From Sipunculus nudus (lineage: Eukaryota > Annelida > Sipuncula > Golfingiida > Sipunculidae), in assembly GCA_026874595.1 (NCBI GenBank), contig CM049313.1, positions 64,856,159-64,920,158 on the forward strand: a stretch of DNA of 64,000 nt. The letters run 5' to 3'. A program made the position numbers and the translations under genes. Every line of letters begins with the position of its first letter. Position 1 is the stretch's first letter. Under the pieces are notes generated by a model. The model did not search any database. It saw nothing but the letters and a program-made list of their open reading frames with translations, and was not told the origin of the DNA. This document shows positions 52,821 to 63,325 of this stretch, one piece after another.

Positions 52821-55800
52821 TTACAAAATAAACCCACCCTCACGTTCAGTTGATATCCCTCCCGCTTCCTCTCTACGGTCTCGTTCGTTCCCACCCCCAC
52901 TAATGCCCATCTCACGGAGGACATCATTATCGTCCTCTGTTTGTGGTAACTGTCCCCCTGTGGTTGAAGCTGAAGCCGGAATGTCGATTGAGACGTCACC
53001 CGGCTCCAGTTTTTCATAAGGGGTTTTTACTGGACGCAACCAGATGTCCAACGGTTCGGTGGTTCGCCGATCGGACATGAGTTTGCGTTTAACGTAGACC
53101 GCAGAAAAGGCATTTTTTTCTTGTTCGTATGTGACCATTTGTTCACCCAAGACCCTGATTCCCCTGTTTGTGATTTTTGGAATTTCGTCATTAAGATATG
53201 CCCCTTTCATCTTTTCATACACATTGTCAAAATTTTTCTTGTTAACCCCCTTCAACCCACTCTTTTCTCCTCCTGTTAAAAGCCGCATAGAATAACACTT
53301 GGAAGAAAGTCCCATCATGCCCAAGCCCACCTGCTCCAACTTGAACAGGCCAGGAGTTTTTTGGTCGTGTGTGAAATGGTCACGGCAGCACTGCCGTGGA
53401 AAGAAGTGCATCTCAAAGTCAGGCTCCCACAAGGACTCGCAGTGGGCCCACAGCATATCACGGAAGCGCTGCTCCACGGCCGGTTTCAGTAGGGGCAACC
53501 ACGGATGCCAGTTCAGGAACAGGGGGTGCCAGTCACCGGTGGACCGACCCTCACCTCGCAAAAACTCCTCGTATTCCGGGGGTAAGCTGTGCCCAAACGC
53601 AAAATACAGTGAATCGGTGTCCATCTCAACCATCTCGAACATAGTGCGGGGCACATACAAGTCCAGACAGTCATAGTAAAACTGCATCATGCGCAGCTTT
53701 GCATACTGCAGTGTAAAGTACCCCAGCTGCTTGGGTATGTCGAATGCAATCGTTTCGTGATTGAATTCGACCTCATAAACATCCGCAGTGACCTTTGCTG
53801 AAAGCCTGAAATCAGGTCGGTTGTGCAGGGTAGGGAGGTCATCGCTCGAGTAAAAACTGTTGTGTCGCCAGTGCAGTTTGTTTAAAAGGCTGCTGCCGTA
53901 AGCCGAATTGGCAGTCAGCTTTTGCTTGGCTGCCGCCGCTTTCTTTGTGTCGTCCAGCGACGCCTGGCGGCGCTCCTGGGCGATGTCATCAACAAATTTT
54001 TTCAGGCAACGTTGACCTACCCACTCGACCGCCTGGTAGACGGTACGCACAACCACACCTTTTTTCAACAGCCAGCGCAGGTACGGCGACGAGATGAGAC
54101 ACCGATCAACGCGCATACCCCCAACGAGCGTTTTGACAGGTTTCTGAGATGATTTCGACCTTTCGATGTACTCTCGCATTGTGTCCCCGCAGTCGGCCAT
54201 GGGGTCGACCTCGGTCGTGACAAAGAACGGGGACATCTCGCTGAAGTAATCGTACAGCCGGGACGGCACCTCGGCCTTGACCTCAAGGGCGCCGAAGAAG
54301 GTACCGTCCATCACAAGGTCTAAGAGGGCCGGCGTACTGACAGGTCCCTTGAGTCGCTTCTGTCTGTATTTCCGGTAGCAAGCAGGCAAATGGTGAAAAA
54401 AACTTTTGTTTTTTACCTGGCACTCCCAAACGCGCTTAACCGTCATACCGGTTTTCTCTTCGATGAAATTTATGCGGTCTTCTGTTCGCTGCAGGCGTTC
54501 TTTACGGAGGAGCTTTTGCTCTTCTGTAAATTTATCCACCGTCAGGAAACAGCTGTGACCGTGCCAGTAGCAGCCCAGGCATTCGATGAGAAAACGGGAT
54601 TCCGGTATATAGGCGTCTACCGTGAAGGGCCCCACCTGTAACTGCCTACCGGTGTTAAACAGGTGACGCACTTCAACGTCCTCTGAATCGGTTTCCATTT
54701 GGAGCAGCGCATCGCGTTCGAAGCGGGAACTACTTAAAAACGAACCAGTATCATGAGGAAAAAGGCAGCGACCATCAGTGAGCCCAAGGTCCTCGGCCTC
54801 ATGACCCAAGAACTCCTGGTCCGTGACAGTTATATCTTTAGCATCAAGCTTAAGCGGTTCTGGTTCAACCGGATTATCTGAAGAGGTGGAAGCTTGTTCA
54901 AGCTCATTAATGCAATGGAGCAAGTACTCCTTTCCAGAGAGTTTTTTTGGTGGTTCCGGCTTCGAACTGCTTGGTGGGCACCACACCACCGGCGGGCCTA
55001 CGGGGAGAGCCTGAGCATAGGCGTAGGGGTACAGGGAATTTGCATCGTAACCCAGGATGGACTTACACAGCTGGGACCCATTTCTCAATGCAGTTTCGTC
55101 TTGATAGTGATAGCGATTGAAAATGATAGAAGGCCCCCCAACCAAATTTCTAACTATGAGGGATTCGAGATGCGGGTATATTTTACTAGTCAAGGAAAAC
55201 CCTAAAAACCCGTGGTGCTCAGAAGCTGCTTTGTACAGCATAGTCCGAGCCACCCCGGGCAGGCCCACACAATCTTTCAGAACGTCAATTTTGTAATTCT
55301 CGTGGTAATATGACATCCAGTTTTTTACAGCCAAAAGAAATGGGGCCACATCCAGTTTATTGTAGTATACCAAAAAATCCTGGAATGTCTGCATGTTTTC
55401 TCGACGCCAGGCCTCTTGGAGCCCAGCATAATTTTGTGTTATTTCCTCTGTTGTGTCACCCAATGTGTTTTTCTGTTTCACAGCAGAGTAAAATGCCTCA
55501 ACCTCCGGCAGAGACGGAAAAGACAGCTTGTCGTAGCTGTCGAACCAGTCATAGGGGAAGAAGGATTTTGACTGGGGGGCCTTTTCAGATTTTAGAAAGG
55601 CGTCGAGGTTAGTGTCAGGCGAACAGAATTTGTAAAGGTCTAGAAATAGAAGCTTATCCCCGACCTTGAACGAGGTGTACGCTCCACCCTGTTTTATATA
55701 TTTGATGTGATAATCCCCATACTCGTATGGGCGTGAATTCGGGTCTCTATTGTTATTTTTTTCTTGAAGTGACAATTTTTCTTGTTCTAACAAATAAGGG

Positions 55801-57938
55801 ACCAAGTGGCGCCTTATAAGGTTTAAGTCGTACTTAGCCGAATTAAACCCCAAAACGGGTAGGGTGGAGCAATACTTTTGCAGGCGCTGCCTTACCTGAC
55901 CCAGTCGCGTGAACCACGCCCTGGTCCAGCGGGCTTGGCGTTCCTCTGAGGTCTCGTTCAGGACCGTGGTGTATTTGTTAGTAAGGTCTCGGTTGCACGT
56001 GGCTTCGTCTTTGTTTTCCCCGTCATAAGCCCAGTCGTTCTCACCGTCCTGTTGCTCATCATGCATGGTGCGGGTTGTCAACCGTTGGTCAATCTGTTCG
56101 AACACCGCTTCGAATTTACGATGCATGATGATGGAGTATGCCCCGTGCAGTCTCAGCAAGAGCTGCACGAAACTGCGCACCAAGGCATCGGGGTCAGTGT
56201 CCACCTTAGCCCAGGTGTAGCCCTGCCGGATATTGCACGCTACTGCATACGAGACTGGCGTGTGGTCTTGTACGACAGTGGTGACCTGTCCGGCCTTTCT
56301 GTTTGCTTTAAGCAAGAGCGACTCGAAATCGTATACAGCATAGAGCTCGTTAAATTTGAGATCATCATCGACCTTTATGCCGTAGGCAAAGAGTTCATCC
56401 CACAAGCTTACCTTCAAGCTGTGGTATCCACCAGGGTAGGAATATTTAGGTTCCTTTTTGCCGTCGCAAGAGAACTCATGATTATACAAATGTTCGCTCC
56501 GCTTGAAGTTTCTTTTACACCCTAAGCACACAAAATGCTTTGAGTACATGTCGATGTCTGTTATGTACGACAGGTGCCCGGTGGGGAATTGCTCCGTCAG
56601 TTCGGCCCCGGACCCTGGTGTGTACACATTCAGGTACATCCGGTCACCAAACTTATCTTGTGTCTTATAAAAATGTTTGGCTTCCCCCTCCTGGTTTACA
56701 TAGTACACGTCAATGTTGATTTGAAAAAAATCCTCGGCCTCTTTTAACTGGTCCGCGTCCAGACCTTGAAAATCAGCTAGAAGCCCTTTGGCGTCTTGCC
56801 CCCTGGGTAGGACAAAGCAGGGGACAGCCCCTGGCCCATCACCCACCCTCATCAATGAGGTGGGGGGCGTGACTTCGTCCCGCTGCAACCACCACAAGCA
56901 GAGCTGTTTTGTGTCCTGTTCCAGGGACCGGAACAGGCCTTGCCTACCGTGTTTCATCAATAACCGGTGGTACGCCAGGCACCGAAAAAAACAGAGGTTA
57001 TCAGCGGGCGTTTTAAAATGTGCCTTCGGGTGGACGAGCAGGTGCGTCATGCTTTGGCGCTTGTTTTTCAACCACAGAGGGATATGGATATCCCGGGCAC
57101 CCCGCATGAGGTACGATGTCTGGAAGACAAAGTACCTCACGTTTACCGGTGTCACCAGTTCCCACTGTGAATCTTCACGTCCCCTGGTGAGCATGGAAGG
57201 CACATCGTTCTTGAAAAAACGTTCGATGACCTCCTCCACGTCTGTCCGACGGTGTACATACACAGGGGCGTCACGCTCACACATGTGGTTTTGCACCCCG
57301 TTTATGTTATCGTTTTTGTCAGTGCTGGCCTGAACAGTGTCATGGTCCGGTCTCCACATTTGAAATTTTTTGTCTTTTTTATGTTGAAGGACCCTGCCCA
57401 CCCCCATACTGATCTTAAACTTTCTCGGCGCGTCGTCGACGATCTGGTCTAAGTGCTGGCGGATCAGGTCCGGGGTGATTACCTGACCAGCTGCCAACGG
57501 GAAATTGTAAGTGTGGGTTGGCTCCACAGGTCCGTCGTCGTTTTGGTCAAGGTCGTGCTCCCTGGGAAGGCCGTGCAGAGACCTATCGGCCAGAGCCCTC
57601 TCTGAATAGAAGGGCCGGAACTCCCTGAACATGTCGTCTGCGTTGTTTGTTATGATCCGCGTAAACCAGTCTCGTTCCCTGTCACTGTCAAAATGTCTAT
57701 GTGCGATATATGAATGGATGTAAAACTGCTTAGAGTCAGAGAAACGGGTCCCACAGGTGGCGCAGGTGAGATGCTGCGCCCCCTGTTGCCCGTCCTGTCT
57801 GTTTACCCCTGCACCCATTACCCGAGATGCAGCTTCTCTACGACGGCGCTGTCTGTTTTGCACCAGTGCCTCTCGCCTAGCCCGCATATGCCCAGCGTTT
57901 GCAGCCCTTGGTTTAACGGATCGTCGCCTTGTCAAACC
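52821..57938 (-). CDS. Protein-primed DNA polymerase B with OTU-like and nuclease-like domains
   Basis: About 1,700 residues. Order: a C2H2 finger (CATCGTRF to HSYIAHRH, ~58-80); an OTU-like region (~295-465) with DNLCFFRCL (Cys315) and GHLSYI (His454); Cys/His cluster CLGCKRNFKRSEHLYNH; exonuclease motifs YDFES (~535), GFNSAKYDLNLI (~696) and YYNKLD (~857); polymerase motif A YDANSLYP (~963); an endonuclease-like insert (VDAYIPE to GCYWHG, ~1106-1125; VKRVWECQ, ~1166); motif B KQKLTANSAYG (~1337); motif C EMDTDSLY (~1437). Replicates the element from its protein-capped ends. The frame opens right after a GGTTTTAG acceptor-like sequence in phase 0 and lacks an ATG there, so its first exon may lie upstream; the first inner ATG is residue 17. 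Long for the family, and looks whole. Confidence 0.92.
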   Translation of the reverse strand, partial: GLTRRRSVKPRAANAGHMRARREALVQNRQRRRREAASRVMGAGVNRQDGQQGAQHLTCATCGTRFSDSKQFYIHSYIAHRHFDSDRERDWFTRIITNNADDMFREFRPFYSERALADRSLHGLPREHDLDQNDDGPVEPTHTYNFPLAAGQVITPDLIRQHLDQIVDDAPRKFKISMGVGRVLQHKKDKKFQMWRPDHDTVQASTDKNDNINGVQNHMCERDAPVYVHRRTDVEEVIERFFKNDVPSMLTRGREDSQWELVTPVNVRYFVFQTSYLMRGARDIHIPLWLKNKRQSMTHLLVHPKAHFKTPADNLCFFRCLAYHRLLMKHGRQGLFRSLEQDTKQLCLWWLQRDEVTPPTSLMRVGDGPGAVPCFVLPRGQDAKGLLADFQGLDADQLKEAEDFFQINIDVYYVNQEGEAKHFYKTQDKFGDRMYLNVYTPGSGAELTEQFPTGHLSYITDIDMYSKHFVCLGCKRNFKRSEHLYNHEFSCDGKKEPKYSYPGGYHSLKVSLWDELFAYGIKVDDDLKFNELYAVYDFESLLLKANRKAGQVTTVVQDHTPVSYAVACNIRQGYTWAKVDTDPDALVRSFVQLLLRLHGAYSIIMHRKFEAVFEQIDQRLTTRTMHDEQQDGENDWAYDGENKDEATCNRDLTNKYTTVLNETSEERQARWTRAWFTRLGQVRQRLQKYCSTLPVLGFNSAKYDLNLIRRHLVPYLLEQEKLSLQEKNNNRDPNSRPYEYGDYHIKYIKQGGAYTSFKVGDKLLFLDLYKFCSPDTNLDAFLKSEKAPQSKSFFPYDWFDSYDKLSFPSLPEVEAFYSAVKQKNTLGDTTEEITQNYAGLQEAWRRENMQTFQDFLVYYNKLDVAPFLLAVKNWMSYYHENYKIDVLKDCVGLPGVARTMLYKAASEHHGFLGFSLTSKIYPHLESLIVRNLVGGPSIIFNRYHYQDETALRNGSQLCKSILGYDANSLYPYAYAQALPVGPPVVWCPPSSSKPEPPKKLSGKEYLLHCINELEQASTSSDNPVEPEPLKLDAKDITVTDQEFLGHEAEDLGLTDGRCLFPHDTGSFLSSSRFERDALLQMETDSEDVEVRHLFNTGRQLQVGPFTVDAYIPESRFLIECLGCYWHGHSCFLTVDKFTEEQKLLRKERLQRTEDRINFIEEKTGMTVKRVWECQVKNKSFFHHLPACYRKYRQKRLKGPVSTPALLDLVMDGTFFGALEVKAEVPSRLYDYFSEMSPFFVTTEVDPMADCGDTMREYIERSKSSQKPVKTLVGGMRVDRCLISSPYLRWLLKKGVVVRTVYQAVEWVGQRCLKKFVDDIAQERRQASLDDTKKAAAAKQKLTANSAYGSSLLNKLHWRHNSFYSSDDLPTLHNRPDFRLSAKVTADVYEVEFNHETIAFDIPKQLGYFTLQYAKLRMMQFYYDCLDLYVPRTMFEMVEMDTDSLYFAFGHSLPPEYEEFLRGEGRSTGDWHPLFLNWHPWLPLLKPAVEQRFRDMLWAHCESLWEPDFEMHFFPRQCCRDHFTHDQKTPGLFKLEQVGLGMMGLSSKCYSMRLLTGGEKSGLKGVNKKNFDNVYEKMKGAYLNDEIPKITNRGIRVLGEQMVTYEQEKNAFSAVYVKRKLMSDRRTTEPLDIWLRPVKTPYEKLEPGDVSIDIPASASTTGGQLPQTEDDNDVLREMGISGGGNERDRREEAGGISTEREGGFIL

Positions 57939-57959
57939 CTAAAACCCCAAATAAAAATA

Positions 57960-58340
57960 CAAATAGGATCATTTTTTTTTTAAAGAACAACTAATTTTAT
58001 TACAAAATTTAATTCTCAATAACAATTAAAAATTTAAATTAACATAATGAGACCCCACCCACCAGCTGTATCCCCTTGTATTTCTCAATTTATACCCCAA
58101 ATTAAAAGTAACACGGATAACTTTGTAAAAAAATGATTTAAAAATAATTATCATTCATTATTATTATAATCAGTTTATTCATATAGATGCACAATATTAA
58201 ATGAAGTTTCTTTGCACTTGACAGTTATATAAATACAATAGGTTATATGACATGAAAACAAGTAATACAGATGTTAGATTTAAAACTAATTATATACACA
58301 TTTACATATGATAAAATCATAATTTAATTACAATTCAAAT
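57960..58340. other. A+T-rich spacer with truncated duplicate of an exon end
   Basis: 58,041-58,105 matches 58,349-58,412 (GACCCC, CCACC, CCAGCT, TATTTCT), a displaced copy of the last bases of the neighbouring terminal exon, about 308 bases away. The rest is unremarkable A+T-rich sequence. Confidence 0.55.
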
Positions 58341-58341
58341 T

Positions 58342-58677
58342 TTAAGTCAACATCATCAGACCCCCCACCCGCCAGCTATACCCCCTTATATTTCTTAAGT
58401 TATACGGCGCCAGCCCCGTCATCCAATTTTTAAACACTGAAAATTCCCTCCTCTCTTTCCATTGAAAATAATATCCTAAATCTCTATTGATGTCTTTAAT
58501 TTTCCTTTCTGCAATTAAAAAATATAAACCCCTAATAAACTTAAGTCCATAAAAATCTTCCAAATCCCTTTTTAAATAAAAATGCACCCCTTTTCTGCCC
58601 AGGTGCTCCATACGGCACCATCTAGGATCTGAAAAAAGCATCCTCTTCTTTATGGGGAGAGGAGTCTCAGGCGGGAA
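58342..58677 (-). CDS. Exon 6, Trp/Tyr-rich terminal domain
   Basis: 111 codons plus stop after TTTTTAACAG. Contains PIKKRMLFSDPRWCRMEHLG, FYGLKFIRGLYFLIAERKI and YFQWKERREFSVFKNWMTGL. No family recognised; likely a compact folded domain. Confidence 0.66.
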   Translation of the reverse strand, partial: FPPETPLPIKKRMLFSDPRWCRMEHLGRKGVHFYLKRDLEDFYGLKFIRGLYFLIAERKIKDINRDLGYYFQWKERREFSVFKNWMTGLAPYNLRNIRGYSWRVGGLMMLT

Positions 58678-61629
58678 CTGTTAAAAATAATAGAAAATCC
58701 TACTTAATTCTCCCATGCAGCAGCAGCATCACATATTAATTTAAACAGTTAATTTCTTATTGTATGATTTAACGGATGAAGCAAAATTGACTTGAAACTG
58801 TTTTTCTTCATCATAATTATTTTCATCACTAGTATCCTATGGGCAGCTACAGTATGGTTATAACTGTTCACACAAGTATCAAAATCAACAAAGACTGATT
58901 GTCTGTTTCTTACCTCACGCCTTGCTTGAGGTGCGAAGAAAGCGCTGAGGGCCCGACTACTTTGCGCTCCCCGTGGAGACCCTTTGTCTGGCTAAAAAAA
59001 GAAAATCAGGAGAAATAATTAGTCCAAAAATACATAAATAAATCAATAAGTAAAATGCCTGATTCTCAAGCACCGCCCTTGCCAAAATTTTTGTATTTTG
59101 ATTTTCAATGGAAAAAAATAAATCGCCCGCCCGTCATTTACGTCATGTTGTCAATCGCATACTGCATAAGGTTATGTGGTTTTGTTGATGGCAATGCATA
59201 AAAAAACAAAAAACAAAACAAACAAACAAAAACAAAAAACAAACGGTTAAATTTTTAACTCACCTCCTCATCGTCAGAGGGCGCTGAGGGTTGGTGGGGG
59301 CTTCCCCGTGGAGATCCTTTGTCCGGCTAAAAAAAGAAAGACAGGAGAAATACTTAGTCCAAAAATAAATAAATAAAATGCCTGATTCTCAGGCACCGCC
59401 CTTGCCAAAATTTTTGTATTTTGAGTTTCAATGGAAAAAAAAAAAAAAAATAAATCGCCCGCCCGTCATTTACGTCATGTTGTCAATCGCATACTGCATG
59501 AGGTTATGTGGTTTTGTTGATGGCAATGCATAAAAAAAAAAACAAAAAAAAAAAAAACAAACAAACAAAAAACAAAAACAAAAAACAAACGGTTAAATTT
59601 TTAACTCACCTCCTCATCGTCAGAGGGCGTTGGGGTATGAGGTGGGCTTCCCCGAGGAGAGCCTTGCCCGTTTGGGGGGAACTCAGATTCACTGTCCTGC
59701 AAAAAAGACAGGAGGAGATATAATAAGATAAAAATTAAATAGATAAATAAATAATAATACATGAAGAAAAAATTATATGATTTTATTAAAATTCCCTTTT
59801 TTATATAATACTTCTACTTGTTTTTAATGTTTACCATGCTTTTCCCATAATCATGTAACATTTATATCGAAACATTAAAAAGAGAAAAAGTATAAAAAAA
59901 TTTCCTGCTCCTATTTATTTCCAAAAATGTGAATGATTACCGAACCTAATTGTTTGCCTGATATATTCATTTTTGCCCCCACCTCTTTGTTTAGCTTTTT
60001 CATATATATATTTACAATTAATTATAGATGTGTTATTTATTCATTTATTAAGTTTATCACTCACCGAAACATACAAGTATCCGTCCCCCCATTGGCATTC
60101 GACCATGCAATGAATCTGATTTTGATGTTGGTCGCAGTTCGGCGGTCTCTCGGCCCACCTCTTTTTCATATTTTTTCCTTTCTCTTCTTTGTCTTCCTCA
60201 TCTGAGGAGATGACAATGGGGTCTTCACAGGGCTTTTTGGCGGAAGACCCTTCCTCCTCATCATCGACCAGTGCCCTTTTGGTCGGGCGTGGCCCCTCAT
60301 TCCAAAAACTGCACCCAGCTACTGGGGTTGGCGGGCGCGCCGGGGCATACTTGATGACACTGGCGTAGGAGACGCCGAGAGTAACTGGCCTGCTGGTAAG
60401 CAAACCAGTAGGCCTAGGCGTCTCCTTATCACCAGTGGCCGGCCTCTTGTCCGAAGGGCTCTTTTTTCCCTACGGAGAAAAAAAATATGAAAAGCCTGGG
60501 ACCTACACCTCTCTCTCTCACATGCTAATTCTTACAATTTTACAAGCATAAATATACATTTTCTATAATACCAGGTCAATAGTGCAGTAGGGGATCTTGA
60601 GCAGTGATGTAGTTCGGACTATACCCTCTTTTTTTATCATCTAAGACTTACACCCAGGAGTCCTTAACTTGGACTTACCTCAAGAAATGCATTTGTTCGG
60701 ACTCTCTGATAAAAGGTATGTGATCAGCCTTTACATGCTTTAACAGAATTTATATAAAGCAGATTTGGATATCTATACTATTACAAGTGTGAATTAGAAA
60801 CAGGGAATTAAGGTGTTATAACATTTTACTTCTTTGACAAACACGAATTACTCAAATGTATTTATAATGTTTTTAAAGATATTTCATAAAGAAATCTTAT
60901 ATCAATTGGACTCGAACTCCAGACTTAGACTCAATTTTTAAAAGACTCTAGCTCTAGCTCTAGGAGCTTGACTTGGAATCGAACATCAAGAACTCGGATG
61001 TACGTTTTTCTTCTCTACTTAGACAAAAAACAAAAACAAAAAAAAAATTTTTTATGATTAGCATGGGACCTAAACCTTCCTCACATGCAGATTCAAAAGG
61101 GTAATAATTGTTTACTTTTCATGGTTAAAAAATTATATAGAGGTAAAGAAAAAAAAAAAAAAAAGAAAAAAGGTATGGTTCTTAGGCTATTTTTTTCAAG
61201 GAATCAGTGCGAGAAGGCGGGCGGTATTTTTATTTATTTATTTATTTAATTTTTTACTTGTATATTTCGATAAAAATGTCATATGATCAGGAAAAGCACG
61301 AAAATAACAGGATCTTTTGCTAAACAGGTAGAAGCACTACATAACAAAGGAAATCTTTTCTAAATTGTATTATCTCCTTGAAATATGAATATTGAAAAAC
61401 AAATTTTTGATGCGAGGTGGTAAAATTTTTGGGCGGGCGGTGCCTGAGAACCATGCCTTTTATTATAATTATTTGCCTTACATATTTGTTTTTTAATTGA
61501 ATAATTAAATATATATGTATATATAAATACTGATCTACTTACTTTATGCATCTTCAGCTTGTGTTCTTTGCAGGCCTCCTTTGTGGGGAACCAAGTGTCG
61601 CAAAGGACGCACTTCAGATTGAACTTCAT
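58342..61629 (-). CDS. Six-exon zinc-finger/SUMO-motif gene of the Polinton
   Basis: Exons 61629-61543, 60469-60065, 59696-59610, 59326-59264, 58991-58914 and 58677-58342. Every exon is a multiple of three (87, 405, 87, 63, 78 and 336 bases including stop), and every junction is phase 0 with GT-AG borders, about 351 residues in all. Exon 1 is one C2H2 zinc finger. Exon 2 is basic/acidic with a SUMO-interaction-like PIVISSDEED. Exons 3-5 are variants of one Ser/Pro module (GSPRG, PSDDEE). Exon 6 is a 111-residue Trp/Tyr-rich domain of unknown family. A CTATAAATAC box lies 77-86 bases before the ATG and an exact CRE further up. It looks intact and is probably a nuclear regulator; a link to the polymerase transcript is possible. 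Confidence 0.72.
58914..58991 (-). CDS. Exon 5, Ser/Pro module (diverged)
   Basis: 26 codons starting PDKGSPRGAQSSRALSAFF, then APQARRE. Acceptor TTTTTTTAG; donor GTAAGA. Confidence 0.66.
58992..59609. repeat. Tandem duplication of exon-plus-intron unit (~320 bp)
   Basis: 58,995-59,260 and 59,327-59,605 are close copies, sharing GCCTGATTCTCAGGCACCGC, TTGTATTTTGA, CGCCCGCCCGTCATTTACGT and GGTTATGTGGTTTTGTTGAT. Confidence 0.85.
59264..59326 (-). CDS. Exon 4, Ser/Pro module (duplicated)
   Basis: 21 codons, PDKGSPRGSPHQPSAPSDDE plus E. The acceptor TTTTTTTAG and donor GTGAGT match those around exon 3. The ~300-base intron on its 3' side is nearly identical to that on its 5' side, showing a recent tandem duplication. 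Confidence 0.7.
59610..59696 (-). CDS. Exon 3, Ser/Pro module (long form)
   Basis: 29 codons after TTTTTTGCAG: an acidic start DSESEFPP, then GSPRGSPPHTPTPSDDEE. Donor GTGAGT. Confidence 0.68.
60065..60469 (-). CDS. Exon 2, basic/acidic linker with SIM-like motif
   Basis: 135 codons after CTCCGTAG. Has KKSPSDKRPATGDKETPRP, a hydrophobic-plus-acidic PIVISSDEEDKEEK and CDQHQNQIHCMVECQWGDGY. Ends TATGTTTCG before GTGAGT. Confidence 0.68.
61543..61629 (-). CDS. Exon 1, C2H2 zinc finger
   Basis: 29 codons. CVLCDTWFPTKEACKEHKLK with the final His gives C-x2-C-x12-H-x4-H. Ends CATAAA before a consensus GTAAGT donor. The finger resembles the one at the polymerase N-terminus. Confidence 0.7.
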
Positions 61630-61705
61630 GTTGTGTTATAGCGCAAAACAGGAATGACCGGTTAGGCAGAAATAAGCTGGTATGGTCTGTTGGGCGGGAC
61701 ACAAT

Positions 61706-61730
61706 GTATTTATAGTGAACTGTGACGTCA
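61706..61730 (-). promoter_or_regulatory. TATA box and CRE of the spliced gene
   Basis: On the minus strand CTATAAATAC (61715-61706) lies 77-86 bases before the ATG. TGACGTCA (61723-61730) stands 8 bases further upstream. The order CRE-TATA-start recalls adenovirus early promoters. Confidence 0.6.
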
Positions 61731-62002
61731 CTGTAGATAATCTAAAAAAGGGTGGAACCCCTTTCCCCTTCATGCACTGAAGCACTGGAAATAATCACCC
61801 CACTGGTTGACTTTCACTCATATCACAGCATTTTCAGCCGACCCGATTGTCGACCAGGATCCGCTCAATTATCGCCAGGATACTAAAGACAACAGATGTG
61901 CTGGGGTCGTCAGTTAGTTTAAAGACAGGAAAATATTTCCGGTTGGGCTGTTACTAATAAGTGGTCTGCACTTTGGAGTACAGCTCAAGACCCAATACGA
62001 GG

Positions 62003-62005
<3 letters not shown>

Positions 62006-62068
<63 letters not shown>
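62006..62068. repeat. (TA)n array in subterminal unit 1
   Basis: About 63 bases of TA. Confidence 0.95.
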
Positions 62069-62072
<4 letters not shown>

Positions 62073-62596
62073 TATATATATATGACAGAGGTTATATGGA
62101 TAAATATATATATATTTAAATATGTATGTATGTATGTATGTGTGTATGTGTCACTCATATCACAGCATTTTCAGCCGACCAAATTGTCGAACAGGATCCG
62201 TTCAATCATGGCCAGGATACTAAAGACCACACTATCAATCCGATCCTAACCACAGAAAACTGCAAATTTCACACATACACAGCGCTCCATTACAAATTTA
62301 CTTATTTATTTATTCATTTTTTACTTTTTAATTTTATTTAATGTCATCTCGCCCTTGCATGTAACAGCACCGTCAGGGTAACCGAGGACAATTAAGTCAT
62401 ATCTAGACCCTGAAACGGTTCACAGACGTATATCCTGTATGGGCTGTCACTAATTAGTGTAATGGATTTAGGAGCACAAACTAATCTAAACAGATGTGCT
62501 GGGGTCGTCAGTTAGTTTACTGACAGGAAGATATTTCCGGTTGGGCTGTTACTTATAAGTGGTCTGCACTTATGAGTACAGCTCAAGACACAATAC

Positions 62597-62758
<162 letters not shown>

Positions 62759-62999
62759 TATGTATGTATGTATGTATGTATCACTCATATCACAGCATTT
62801 TCAGCCATGACAAGTCATATCTAGACCCTGAAACGGTTCACAGACGTATATCCTGTATGGGCTGTCACTAATCAGTGTAATGGATTTGGGAGCACAAACT
62901 AATCTAAACAGATGTGCTGGGGTCGTCAGTTAGTTTACTGACAGGAAGATATTTCCGGTTGGGCTGTTACTTATAAGTGGTTTACTTATGAGTATTTAT

Positions 63000-63018
63000 G
63001 TATATGTATATATATATA

Positions 63019-63075
<57 letters not shown>

Positions 63076-63114
63076 ATATATTATTTATATATATATATAT
63101 AATTTATATATATA

Positions 63115-63146
<32 letters not shown>

Positions 63147-63154
63147 GTCAGAGG

Positions 63155-63204
<50 letters not shown>

Positions 63205-63239
63205 TTATAATTAATATTTATATAATTTATATTTATATA

Positions 63240-63323
<84 letters not shown>

Positions 63324-63325
63324 TT
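63000..63325. repeat. (TA)n and (GTAT)n arrays in subterminal unit 3
   Basis: Long imperfect TA tracts followed by GTAT repeats. Confidence 0.95.

Noticed and set aside
52604-53017. 137-codon frame overlapping the polymerase end
   Set aside because: Most of it is a shifted reading of the polymerase gene; only its tail could be a separate exon and that is not shown.
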